The notes below the pieces were generated by a model that saw only the letters and a list, made by a program, of their open reading frames with translations, was not told the DNA's origin and did not search any database. The translations under genes were made by a program, and so were the position numbers. DNA of 64,000 nucleotides from Pinus tabuliformis (lineage: Eukaryota > Streptophyta > Pinopsida > Pinales > Pinaceae), in the NCBI GenBank assembly GCA_031772625.1, contig CM062805.1, positions 514,146,102 to 514,210,101 on the forward strand, in the 5' to 3' direction. This document shows, in pieces, positions 50,181-60,316 of this stretch (positions are counted from its first letter, which is position 1; every line of letters starts with the position of its first letter).

Positions 50181-50985
50181 TCATCCTTTAGTATCCAGAA
50201 TATTGCCATATTGACATCAATGACAACCTAGGTCAACAGTTCTATCATTCAAAGATCCACCTCACTCAACTTCGAATCCATCTGACAATCTAGCTCGACC
50301 TAAACATGAGAACCCCATCACAACAGGGCTATCCGAAAATGGAAAGGCTAGGCTGAAAACGCGGTCACACCTAGAAAAACATATGTCATAACAGCAAAAG
50401 AACCACATGCAATACCATGCATGCCAAATCTACCAAGGAAAACACACATGCAAATCAATACCTACAAATAATCTTGTTGTAGCTACTTGATCCTACCCTT
50501 CCTGGCTTACAACTTCTTTCCTCTTACCTTCTTTGCCTTTCTTGATCCAATGCCAAATTGCTCCAAGAAAACTCTAAGTTTCCAAGAGTGTGTGTGTGAG
50601 AGAGAGAGAGAGAGAATAATAATGAAAGAACTCCAAAACTGAACTGATAAAAGGTTACAAACCGATCTTCATAAGCATACCTCTATTTTCTTCATTTTCC
50701 ATTATTTTCCTTCATTTTCCTCCTCACATGCAACCTCTGACCTTTCACCTTCCTTTTCTCCTAATTTCCACTATTTTCATAAATAAATGTGCCAAAATGC
50801 CATTTTGATTTTCCAAAGCCTTAGCCATTGCCTTTGTTAATTTCCTTAACCATAATAAACCAATAAACACCCACACTAGGATGTTTTGCCCAACATTCAG
50901 CTTGGAATAAGTGTCCCATCAACCATGGTTATTATTTTTCCTTTATTAACTTTTATTACATGGAATTTTCACTTGGGCTGTTACA

Positions 50986-52326
50986 TACCTCCACTTCTGG
51001 GGATGGTCTGGAAATGTACATCTTTGCTGAATAAATGGACTTCATAGTTGAATTCCTAGAGAAAAATCGTGAAATATAACTCTAAACTTGACCCCCTTCT
51101 GACTCAGTCAAATTTGAGCTCCCTAACAATGTCAAAGATTCCTCAACGATTATATTTTACGAGATGACTGAAATCTGGCTGCTTCGATGAAGAAATTGGT
51201 CTCACCATCATGTTCCTTGCGAAAAACTAAGAAAAATGAGTATGAAGTTGGCCTGGTTCTAAAACTGTCAATTTCAGGGCTCCAGGGAATCTTTTAGATT
51301 CCATGCAGATTCCAACATCAAGGTTCCATCTTCATGGTCCTGCCCTCAACCAGTTGTCTTTGCAAAATCCGCTGCTCAGATCAGAACATCGTTTGCACCG
51401 TCAGACTCCTGGCAAAAAAACTTGTTCATTTGAGTATAAACTCGACATAGTTCTGACACCTTCAAAATTCTACCCCCATGAAATCTTAAAGATTCCTCAT
51501 ATAGAATATTCTTTGAAATATTCCCTAACATATGCTCTAACAATATTCCTAGAATCTTCTTGAGATTCATCTATTCATTGGCCCGACATTGCCCTTGTCT
51601 CTCATATATTCTCCAAGGTTCCCTTTGAACCATTTGAATTACATTTTATAACAAAGTGTGAGGGTGAATAAGACAAAGTATGTGGTTGGCACAATAGTTG
51701 GCATAGTCATATTAAGTTATTTGTTGATAGGGAGGTTTTGGGTTCAAAATTCGTGGACTCTCGGTTTTTCTTTAATATGGTTTTAAAACCCATTTTTTTT
51801 GTTTTGATATAGTTTTCAAACCATATAATATATGGAAATCATATGTCCATATTGTAACTACTCCCAAAACCATGAGAATAAGACAAAAATGGCATGGCAA
51901 GACCACTTGGGCCTAATTTGAAGTGCCATGTGGCACCATGTGATTGGGCCATGTGGCAGGCTCTCATTGGCCCACATCATATGCCACATTTGTCACCTAC
52001 ATGCCATGTGTAAACTTGTGATATTTCCACATCACCTATTGTGGTCCACCTTGTCTGTTGATTGGGATACCATGTGGCATCCTATTGGAGTGCCACATGG
52101 CACCCTCGGGTTGACTTTTGACTTGTTTTTTACCTGTTTGGTACAAACTTCAAACTGCAATAACTTTCTCATACGGACTTGGATTTCAGTGTCGTCCACG
52201 CTTTTAGAAATCTTGCGATGAGTTTTTCGATTTGATTATGGTTTTATTACAATCCAAGGACCATTATTTTTTATATTTTCCAAAGCCATATTTGAATTCT
52301 GATAATTTATGGAGCCACTTGGATCA
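50986..52326 (-). repeat. Element F 3' LTR, remainder after element E
   Basis: Collinear with 54406-55730 (cctccacttc, gacttcatag, gttccatcttcatgg, and so on) down to ggagccacttggatca. Confidence 0.93.
51684..51752 (+). other. tRNA-like polymerase III boxes inside the F 3' LTR
   Basis: A-box-like TTGGCACAATAGTTGG and B-box-like GGGTTCAAAATTC about 45 nt apart, the layout of a tRNA-derived head. Confidence 0.5.
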
Positions 52327-52342
52327 TTCCTCCCCACTGAGG
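52327..52342 (-). promoter_or_regulatory. Element F polypurine tract
   Basis: Minus strand tcagtggggaggaa directly before the LTR start TGATCC. It closely resembles cagtgggaaggag of element G. Confidence 0.8.
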
Positions 52343-53034
52343 ATCTTTTGGTCCTCCAAAAGAATGAACACAATCTGCAAACTGTAGTTCTCCCTTATCT
52401 ACACAATAAGTGTCTTAACAAGCCACACTGCCTTCTCCTTCACCTTTGTACTTTGGAGCCCTAAGTGATAAACCGACACTAGTCTTCTATGCAAACCTGT
52501 AGTACAACTTGCAAAATTCATGTTCTTTTACAAGACCAAACATGACCCAACCAAACCCCCTATTTGCTAAGGGTTTATACACACTCATTGGTTAAGTTTA
52601 CATCAAAAGCATAACAAGAAACCAATACCCAACTATCAACAACAACAACAAAAGGCCAAAATATCATCTTGTTGCATTCATAAGTGATGGAAAATACTTC
52701 ACCACTTTTAGAATTATTTCACAACATATGATTTACAAATGTGACCATGCTCAATTACTTAAAAATTCTACCCATCTCTTACCCAACCAGGTTGATGGGT
52801 TCTATTCATTTAGCTAGATTTCTCATTGATTTGCTTCATTGACAGGTTCCTTTTCAGGTTTTTCTAGTCCTTTGGTAGCTGCTCTGGATGGAACTCTCCA
52901 CATGTGGCTCTCTGATGTCCACACCTGTTGCAATGATTGCAAAAAATTTTCTTCCTCCTGACCTGCTTGACCTTCTTCCTTCTCTGAAGTGGAGAAGGCC
53001 TTTCACATCTTGTCCTCTTTCTTGCTACCATCTT
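52343..53034 (-). other. Element F non-coding internal part
   Basis: No convincing frame. A few pyrimidine-rich stretches near 52900-53030 may be decayed coding DNA. Confidence 0.5.
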
Positions 53035-53820
53035 TTACCAACACTCGCCAACAACATGGTTATACAAGCCATAAAAACTACATGGTTTTCTATGCCATGA
53101 TTTATGCTCATCATTAACAACCTTCTTGTAATAAAAATGAACATTAGAATACTTAGACTTTTTATACCTCATTTGGTTGTCTCTGGTACGATCCTGACAA
53201 TGAGAGCTTGCCTTAGCTCTTCCTCTGCAATGTGCACTATCATGAGAAGATTGTGATGTGTTCACATCATTCTATTTCCTTTATGATTTCGACAATGGCT
53301 TGGATTTTTTGTCTGAAGAACCCCTTGCTTTTGTTGTCTTTGAGCATTCTCCTTCAGTGTATCCCAATCCTGAAATGGGTACCTCAAGGCTTCCAACATA
53401 AATAACATCATGTGAAAATGAAACTGAAGAACTATCAACATTGTTTACCTCAGTTGTTGATTCTGAAGCAAGTGATGATGGCTTCATTAAGCCTTTGTTG
53501 CACTTCATCCTTTCCAAGGCCTCTTATGTGTCTCGTAATTGAAGTAGCAATCTTCGCTTCTCCTCTTCTAGTTCTTGAAGAAGTCTCCTCAATTCAACAT
53601 TCTCCACTTGAAGGATTTCATTGATATCTTCATTTGAATGATGATAATAAGATGAAGAAGAAGAATATTCACCCGAAGATGGAGATGGAGCATCATTCTT
53701 TGCTCTCTCTCTCTCTCTCGTGTTCCTCTTTTTCCATTTTCTCCTAATATTTGCATACATTATATCTACCATGTGTGTCATCTTGAGGAGGTCCTCATAG
53801 AGATCTCTATGATCCTCCAT
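53035..53820 (-). pseudogene. Element F gag-like coding stretch (coiled coil plus knuckle)
   Basis: Starts MEDHRDLYEDLLKMTHMVD at 53820. Next comes a basic segment (RRKWKKRNTRERERAK), a Ser/Tyr-rich linker, and a heptad-rich coiled coil (ILQVENVELRRLLQELEEEK) to about 53530. Further on, at 53281-53517, comes GLGYTEGECSK, a motif shared with the region after the G-patch in element G. The end at about 53040-53080 is CSFYGLYNHVVGECW, matching the G knuckle [15 protein letters not shown]. It lacks a recognisable G-patch core. Probably a nucleic-acid-binding structural protein. Broken. Confidence 0.7.
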
Positions 53821-53890
53821 TTTCCTTCTCGTTCATGTTGAATCTCTAGGTATCATTCACACTCACAATTCACATCAATGAGAAGACTGC

Positions 53891-53902
53891 TCTGATATCA
53901 AA
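53891..53902 (-). promoter_or_regulatory. Element F primer-binding site
   Basis: Minus strand tgatatcagagc, one mismatch from the initiator-Met TGGTATCAGAGC, spaced a few bases from the LTR end. Confidence 0.85.
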
Positions 53903-53904
53903 CT

Positions 53905-55730
53905 TGATTTGGATTCTCTCGGCTACTGAAATTAACCAAGATATTTTACTTCTATGATGTTAGCATAATTCCATGTGCAAGAGTAAGAAAAACCACATGT
54001 GCATATTTTAAACAAGAGGAAACATAAGGCAACCATAAAATAAAAGAATACATACACAACTTGATAACGAAGTTCACCTAGTGTGGGTTACATCTCTAGA
54101 ATGGATGTCAAGAGTGGGGAGGCCGCTTCATTAAATGTTGCAAGATGATGATGAGTACATGATGTATTGTTTTTCAATACAAGGAAGAACTCCCTTAACT
54201 AGAGTGGCATGTATCTCCACAAGATGTTTTCCTATAAGAAGTCTCACTCATATAAGCTCTCATTCAACATGATAAAATATCAAACTCTCACATGAAGTGG
54301 CATACAAAGACCCTCCAACAAAGTGGCATACAAGGATCTCAACACCAAATCACCATCTTAGCAAAAATCAAAAGAAGACATGGCATAAATGCATCTTATA
54401 CCTCCACTTCCAGGGATGGTATGAAAATTCATACCTTTGTTGAAGAAACGGACTTCACAGTTAAATTCCTGGTGAAAAACTATGAAATTTAGCTGTAAAC
54501 TTGACCCCTTTTTTACTTTGTCAAATTTGGGCTCCCTGAGAATCTCAAAGATTCTATTTTGTGGGCTGACTCAAATTTGGCAACTCCGATGAAGAAATTG
54601 ATCTCACCATCATGTTCCTTACAAAATAATGAGAAAAATGAGTATAAAGTCAGTTTGGTTATGAAACTGTCAATTTCGGGCCTCCATGGAATCTTTTAGA
54701 TTCCATGTAGATTCTCGCATCAAGGTTCCACCTTCATGGTTCCGCCCTCAACCATTTGTCTTTGGAAAATTTGTTGTTCATATCAGAGAAACGTTTGCAC
54801 CATCTGACTCTTAGCGAAAAACTAGTTCATTTGAGTATAAACTCAACATATTTCTGACACCTTCAAAATTTTGTCCCCAAGGAATCTTAAAGATTCCTCA
54901 TAGAGAATATTCTTTTAAATATTCCCTAACATATGCTCTAACAATATCTCTAGAATCTTCTTTAGATTCATGTTTTCATTGCCTTGCCTATGCCCTCATC
55001 TCTCATGTATTCTCCATGGTTCCCTCTAAGCCATTTGAATGACATTTTCTAACAAAGTGTGAGGGTGAATAAGACAAACTGTGTGGTTGGCACAATTGTC
55101 GGCATCGTCATATTAAGTTACTTGTCGTTAAGGAGGTTTTGGGTTCAAAACCCACAGACTCCCAATTTTGCTTTAATATGACTTTAAAGCCCAATTTTGG
55201 TTTTAATATAGTTTTCAGGCCATATAATATATGGAAATCATATGTCCATATTGTAACGACTCCCAAAACCATGAGAATAAGACAAAAATGGAGGTTTCAC
55301 AATGCCAAGGCCACTTGGGCCTAATTTGAGGTACCATGTGGCACCATGTGATTGGGACATGTGGCGGGCTCTCATTGGCTCACATCATATGCCACTTTTG
55401 TCACCTACATGCCATATGTCGACTTGTCATACTGTCACATCACTTGTTGGGTCCACTTGGTCTACAGATTGCGCTACCATGTGGCAGCCTGTGGGAGTGC
55501 CACGTGGCACCCCTCTGGTTGAATTTTGACTTTGTTTTTTCTTTGTACAAAGTTCAAACTACAATATCTTTCTCATATGGACTCGAATTTTAGTGTCGTC
55601 TATGTCGTTGGAAAGCTTGTGATGAGCTCTTTGATTTGATTTTAGTTTTATTGCAATCCAAAGACCTTGATTTTTTAGCTTTTCCAAAACCTTCTTTGAA
55701 TTTTGAGCATTTATGGAGCCACCTGGATCA
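53905..55730 (-). repeat. Element F 5' LTR
   Basis: 1826 bp, plus-strand ends TGATTTGG and CTGGATCA. Full-length match to the split copy at 34008-34507 and 50986-52326. Confidence 0.93.
55084..55153 (+). other. tRNA-like polymerase III boxes inside the F 5' LTR
   Basis: Same place as in the other LTR: TTGGCACAATTGTCGG and GGGTTCAAAACCC. The B box keeps the tRNA arm symmetry better here. Confidence 0.5.
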
Positions 55731-55821
55731 CTTGGGCCAAATTCTGTGTCTTGTTGTGCATTAACTGTCTTCTATGATTTATGATCTTAGAAATTAAATT
55801 TTAAATCTGCAAAATTTAACA
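55731..55821 (+). repeat. Element B 3' LTR, right part
   Basis: Matches the 5' LTR end at about 27863-27951 (tgtgtcttgttg, aaattaaatt, aaaatttaaca), after the F target duplication. Confidence 0.93.
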
Positions 55822-56063
55822 CTGTGATTTACTATGATAATTAGAGTTGCATCAAGCTCTTTGAGAATCCTATATTTTATGATCGATCCAAGCATATATA
55901 TATCTAGTATCACCATTTATGGGACTGTGTGCAGAGGCAAATAATGTTGCTACAATACATTCCGATAGAGGAACAAGATGTTTACATTTTGACAGAGGCC
56001 TTATCAAGAGGGAAGTTCGAGTTCCACAAGTGTAAGATAGGGGTGGTTGATAATCTCTTTATT
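55822..56063 (+). pseudogene. Element A RNase H C-terminal part
   Basis: Continues the RNase H of element A on the far side of the nested insertions: CIKLFENPIFYDRSKHI, then a histidine-rich turn and VYILTEALSRGKFEFHKCK, as at the end of copia pol. Its presence 29 kb away from the rest proves the insertion order. Confidence 0.88.
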
Positions 56064-56075
56064 GTTGAGAGGGAG
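56064..56075 (+). promoter_or_regulatory. Element A polypurine tract
   Basis: gttgagagggag directly before TGTTGAAAAATG. Confidence 0.8.
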
Positions 56076-56862
56076 TGTTGAAAAATGCAGCAAGAAATTC
56101 TCAATTTGATTTTGCCTTTATTAAATTGAGAAAATTTGAATTTCCACATCAACGGACAACTTGGATGCAATTAACTTGTGTGACATGGCTTGTGTCACCC
56201 AATTTACCTAGTAAATTCCCGTTGGAGGAGTTAGAGTTCAGTTAAGCACGTGTGATTGCTAATTTGTAGCAAACAATATCGTTTATCTCAAGTTGTTTTC
56301 AGTTAAACTAGTTCCAACTCTTGGAGGAACTAGTGGAAGGTCTGTTGTGGCGTGAGACTTTAGTCAAACTCAGTGATCATCCAGTTAACTGGTCAATCAA
56401 CCCAAAATAGCTAATGCATGCAAAAAATTCGAGTTCCCTAGTTGTGGTGGAGATTTGAAGGCAATGTAACATCAATTGTAGACTAGTCTTGAGTGTGCAG
56501 GTGTTGCATGTAGTCAGATGATCAAGCTTGGGAATTGCGCAATCCTTTCTGGAGAAATTCCTAAATAATAGGGGCTTAATTTCTTAAGGAATTGCACAAG
56601 GAAATAAGGGCCCAAGTAGAGGCAGAAATTGACTAAGTCTAGGTCAAAGCTTCTCAGTGAGCAGAGAGATAGGTTATTCACTTGCAGGTTGTGCTCAGTT
56701 GAGCAAAGCAATTGTAATATATCTATATTCATCAGATTAATTCAAGTAAGCATTGGGGTTTTTAGTAGTTTTCTTTCCCTGAAAAAAAATATTGTGTGCA
56801 TGTGTGTTATTTATCATTGCATGTTTATGATTCACGTTTTAAATTGTGAATTGAATTCCACA
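56076..56862 (+). repeat. Element A 3' LTR (right end estimated)
   Basis: Starts TGTTGAAAAATGC after the polypurine tract. The right end is placed at ttccaca (56862), where sequence character changes. There is no 5' LTR to confirm it. Confidence 0.6.
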
Positions 56863-57764
56863 TAGCAGTAGAGTAGGTTTGTGCCTTGTGATTTTGAATA
56901 AAACTTCATGAACAGTTGCAAAACTACATCATAATTTCTACACAAGCCAAGGTAAAGCCCCTCCAAGGGGAAAACCCATAAAGAATCTCTTCTCTTCTTA
57001 TAGAATCTACTTAAAATGAGAAAAGCAAGACCCAAAACCTAAAACCCTAGACCAAGTCCTCCTCCAAACACCAAGCCATCCCTCAAGGAATATCTTCCAA
57101 GTAGGTCAAAGATCAACCAAAACAATAAGGGCTTATCCTTCTTCAACCAACTTCAACTCTTAACTTTTCCCCCCAACTTCAAGTCTGCAACTTCGACCTG
57201 CAATTTTTTACCTTGTAGTAGCTGCCTAAACCCTAGTTTCTTCGCACGTGTGAGAGAATATAGCCCAAAAACAAATTTTCCTTGCTCTTCTTGACTTCTT
57301 CTTGCTTCCTTGACATTCATTATAGCTTCCTTCTTGCTCATTTCTCCAAACCAAACTTCTTGTTTTAGAGATCGAATTAGTGATAAATGAGGTCGAAGTT
57401 GCTTGTATATATAAGCTTTCCATGAGGTCGAATACCCCTCTCTAGGCCGACTTCTTGCTAGGAGGGCCAACTTGTGCTTGGAGGCTCATAAGGACTTTCT
57501 AAACTCAAAATATTATCTTTTATATGTTATATCTTGCCCAATAGGGTCTTATACAATTGACAAAGACCCTCTTGACTAAAGAAAAATATTCTTTTGACAC
57601 AACAAACCCTAGGAGCATGAAATGCATGCTTGACCTATATGACCAATAAAATGAAGCATGAAACAATATTTTTATTTCTTTTTTTTCTTGTAACATAAGA
57701 TATACATATTGACATAAGCACAATGACAATTATGATGACCGAAAATAGTTACATTTTCCAACAT
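56863..57764 (-). repeat. LTR-like sequence on the minus strand
   Basis: On the minus strand it starts TGTTGGAAAATGTAAC at 57764 and has a TATA-like ttatatatacaagc near 57403-57416. A 105-codon basic open frame (57153-57470) and AGGGTTTT words follow. This looks like a copia-type LTR, solo or truncated. The inner end and target duplication are not resolved. The open frame shows no known domain and is probably part of the LTR transcript leader. Confidence 0.45.
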
Positions 57765-58818
57765 CCTTGATATGGATTATTATTATTGTCAACTAAGTTG
57801 AAAGCAACTCGAGCATTTATATTACCTACCTACTCCAACAATTAATATTTTTAAGTAGTGATTGGAAATTACCTTGCTCTAAAGTCAATCTATAACACTC
57901 TTTATTTTGATGAATGATTGATTGTTGTTATTTATCAATTTATGTCGTTTATGAGTAAGGGAAATTTAGCGTCAACAAATTATTGACAAAAAGAGACAAA
58001 TTTTTTTGTGTAAAGAAGAATTTGACTCCCTAATTTCTTGTGTGTTGTGTATGAGAGGGAGAGAAAAAAAATATCCCAAGGGAAATTAGGAACCAAAAAG
58101 AAACAAATTGAAAGCAACATGTAAAATTCGGAATGGTTCAACTAAGATTGCTTGAGAGAGAGGGAGATTCTTATTACAATTATTCATGCAACAAGCACCA
58201 TATAGCTACTATTTCTTTGATATATCAATGCTTGGGAAGAAGCAACAAATTCATAGTTAACATGATTTCAAGCTAACTCTTCTACTTATTACAAACAAAA
58301 TCACGAGTTACAATATTAATACTTATGATTGTACTCATTTTACAAATAATTATAACAACAATATGTATCGATAACAACATTTTTTTTTGTGAGCAAGTGA
58401 AAATTCTTTATATTATTAGAAATTTAGATAAAATACATGCATGGAGAAACATGATTGAACTATCTAGGATGAGTTCATTCAGGTCTGCAAAAAACTCTCT
58501 TGTCCTGAAGTAAACTTAAGAGAGACCATTTTCCCTCGGGTGGGAAATCAAATGATCTCTCTCAGAGTTTTGAGACCAATTTTAAACAACATAAAGGCAT
58601 AACAGAAGTATATATTTCATACACTAAGAGGACATGTACAACATAAACTACAAGGAAAGCAAAGAAGTAACAAAGGTTGAGTAAGCCTTTCCTGGGAATA
58701 GTCAACAATCTTGGTCACACTGGGCCTGGTTGCATTGAGGCTGATCGCTTTGAGCCTTGTCATGGCATGCCTGGTCCCACTAGTCGAGATATTAGAAGGG
58801 GTCATCATAACTGTCTGG
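57765..58818. other. Unassigned AT-rich stretch
   Basis: About 1 kb with no supported gene, LTR boundary or tandem repeat. It is the flank into which element G inserted. The five bases before G are tctgg. Confidence 0.5.
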
Positions 58819-60192
58819 TGATCGGGATCTGGATTAGGGGCAAAAATTTGCTCAAAAATCAAAGTGCTCATAATTGATCAACACCTGAATAATAGCGTCC
58901 GTCTCAGCGATAAGATCCCAAGGAAACTCGTTTCACTCAAAACAGAGTTCGTATGAGAAAGTTAGAGCCTTCTCTCTGTTTTCTCAAATAGGCAAAATTT
59001 TGTGACTGGGATGCTGACTAGACATCCATACAACCCAGTGAACAAAAAGAATATTCCAAGGAATATTCTTAGAATATTTTGACATATGGCTCAATCCGAT
59101 TATGACAAGTGTCTGTATGTAATTATTCAAAGTGCATTTGGTGGACCAATGAGAGGCTGACACGTGGCAAGCCCAGAGGGCGCCACGTGCCCTCTCAAAG
59201 GTCATGTAAAATTATTTGGGCAGACCAGGGAATCAAACTCATGACCTTACCCACACAAGAACCAAACCTTACCATTATGCTACACCAATGTTTCTTAACA
59301 TATCGTGGGCACACATTTCATTTAAAGAGTTAAACTTTGAAGTTGGGAGGCAAGGCTAATCGCCGCATGTGAACACTAACTCTTAACTGCTAACATTTAG
59401 TGTTAACTGCGCCATTAAACACTCTAAGTGGAGTTATGATAACTAATCCATACTTACCCACTAATTAAGTGCGGATTAGGTTGGTGAATCTTTTGTTGGG
59501 TCCGATAAATTTGGCATTAACTCCAAATTTGGTGGAGTTAACTGGAGTTTCTCCAAATTTGGTGAAGTTTTCCTAGGAAAAACTGAAGAGGCCATAACTT
59601 TGGCATATTCCGACCAATTTTGACTCAAAAAGAGTCATTCCTAGATGATTTGGATGATATGAACACAATGGAACAGTTTGCAGAGGCATAAAGGCACTTT
59701 TGTATGTGATTTTTCTGCGTTGAAGTTTAAGGGAGCCTAGGGCCACTGGAAGAGGAGGTCGAGCCTAGATCAACTAAAGTCTAATTGTAGAGCTTGGAAA
59801 GTCATTTTTGGGGTTTCTGGGTCTTCTGAATCTAATGGATCAGGTTGCAAAGCCATTGGATTACTGCAGGTGCATGTAATCAGATAATTGACCATTAATC
59901 CAAAGAGGACCTAACCATTGAAGCAGGTCCAAGGAGATGTAGCCCAGGAGGGGTGAACTCCTTTATCAACTTTGTGTTTATGATTTTTCTGTGTTTTACT
60001 TCTTTGCAATTTACTTGTTGTATATGTGTTTTAAATAACTAATTAATCTCATAAATTGCTCATAAAATACACTCAATACTTGACACATAATCCTTCACAT
60101 TTTGGTTAATTTAAGACGATCCTAAACACAAATTTTTAATATTGGTGAGGGAGATTGCATAGCATTAACAAGTTTTCCCAACATTCAGATCA
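58819..60192 (+). repeat. Element G 5' LTR
   Basis: Start matched by 63065 onward (ggattaggggcaaaaatttgc-like word, cgtttcactcaaaa, catatggctcaatc, gcatttggtggacc). The end is fixed by the PBS three bases later. Contains AATATTC palindromes near 59050-59080 and a tRNA-like stretch at 59221-59287. Confidence 0.82.
59221..59287 (-). repeat. tRNA-derived sequence inside the G LTR
   Basis: Minus strand TGTAGCATAATGGTAAGG (A-box form) and GAGTTTGATTCCC (B-box form) about 45 nt apart, as in a tRNA or SINE head. No intact cloverleaf is evident, so a SINE or tRNA relic, not a working tRNA gene. Confidence 0.6.
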
Positions 60193-60195
60193 AGT

Positions 60196-60207
60196 TGGTA
60201 TCGGAGC
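60196..60207 (+). promoter_or_regulatory. Element G primer-binding site
   Basis: tggtatcggagc, one mismatch from the initiator-Met form. Spacing from the LTR end is the same as in element F. Confidence 0.88.
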
Positions 60208-60316
60208 ACAAGTTAGCTCATTTTAACCCTGAGATGGTTTGCCAAGGTTAGCTAGAAAATTAGCTATTGGTTTTGTATTTGTGCAAGGAGAATTTAACTG
60301 TGTGCAAGTTTGTGTG

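Larger units (their letters stand above)
47487..50238 (+). mobile_element. H2: 2.75 kb solo LTR-like insertion
   Basis: TGTTGGAAATAC to AGGTCAACA, flanked by a perfect 5 bp duplication gttct (47482-47486 and 50239-50243) that interrupts E-LTR sequence. No gag or pol motif and no internal LTR pair, so most likely a solo LTR of an unrelated family (orientation not certain). It contains a 39 bp minisatellite, a set of units of about 115 bp and a CT-rich stretch with ctgctcctctgg words. Confidence 0.8.
34508..50985 (-). mobile_element. Element E: chromodomain Ty3/gypsy LTR retrotransposon, fossil
   Basis: Minus-strand element inserted in the F LTR, with target duplication gacct (34503-34507) and tacct (50986-50990). 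3' LTR 34508-36617 (2110 bp), internal 36618-44078, and 5' LTR 44079-50985, which holds two later solo LTRs. Termini are TGTAACA/TGTTACA. Order on the minus strand is gag, protease, RT, RNase H, integrase, chromodomain, that is, a chromovirus. The RT-RNase H segment is present twice in tandem. Broken with many lesions. Confidence 0.93.
44079..50985 (-). repeat. Element E 5' LTR, interrupted by two solo LTRs
   Basis: E-LTR sequence at 44079-45087, 47077-47486 and 50244-50985, together about 2.15 kb and collinear with 34508-36617. Insertions H1 and H2 fill the gaps. Confidence 0.93.
34008..55730 (-). mobile_element. Element F: non-autonomous LTR retrotransposon, fossil, split by element E
   Basis: Minus-strand element inserted in the 3' LTR of B, with target duplication tttgg (34003-34007) and cttgg (55731-55735). 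5' LTR 53905-55730 (1826 bp), internal 52327-53904 (about 1.6 kb), 3' LTR 34008-34507 plus 50986-52326 (about 1.84 kb). The internal part has PBS, one gag-like coding stretch and a polypurine tract, with no protease, RT or integrase. It would need enzymes from another element. It shares PBS spacing, polypurine tract form and coding motifs with element G. Confidence 0.88.
26743..55821 (+). mobile_element. Element B: Ty1/copia LTR retrotransposon, fossil, 3' LTR split by element F
   Basis: Inserted in the RNase H region of element A. Target duplication is ctatg (26738-26742) and ctgtg (55822-55826). 5' LTR 26743-27951, internal 27952-32834, and 3' LTR 32835-34007 plus 55731-55821. Its own length is about 7.4 kb. 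Gag, protease, integrase, RT and RNase H are all recognisable and broken by numerous lesions. The LTRs remain similar over most of their length, so it is younger than A. Confidence 0.93.
23493..56862 (+). mobile_element. Element A: Ty1/copia LTR retrotransposon, fossil, split by element B
   Basis: Outermost host of the central nest. Parts lie at 23493-26742 and 55822-56862, with element B between. Domain order on the plus strand is gag C-terminal part with CCHC knuckle, protease, integrase, RT, RNase H, then polypurine tract and 3' LTR. The 5' LTR and front of gag are missing: its left edge abuts element C head to head. Broken with many lesions and clearly older than everything inserted in it. 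Confidence 0.85.

Noticed and set aside
49498-50231. Several overlapping 80-175 codon frames on both strands
   Set aside because: Low-complexity CT-rich DNA in H2, with frames open on both strands at once and no conserved domain.
57153-57470. 105-codon basic frame on the minus strand
   Set aside because: Unrecognised and placed just after a TATA-like box in an LTR-like sequence. More likely leader sequence than a gene.
59221-59287. Functional tRNA gene
   Set aside because: A and B boxes are present but no intact cloverleaf or acceptor-stem pairing is evident.
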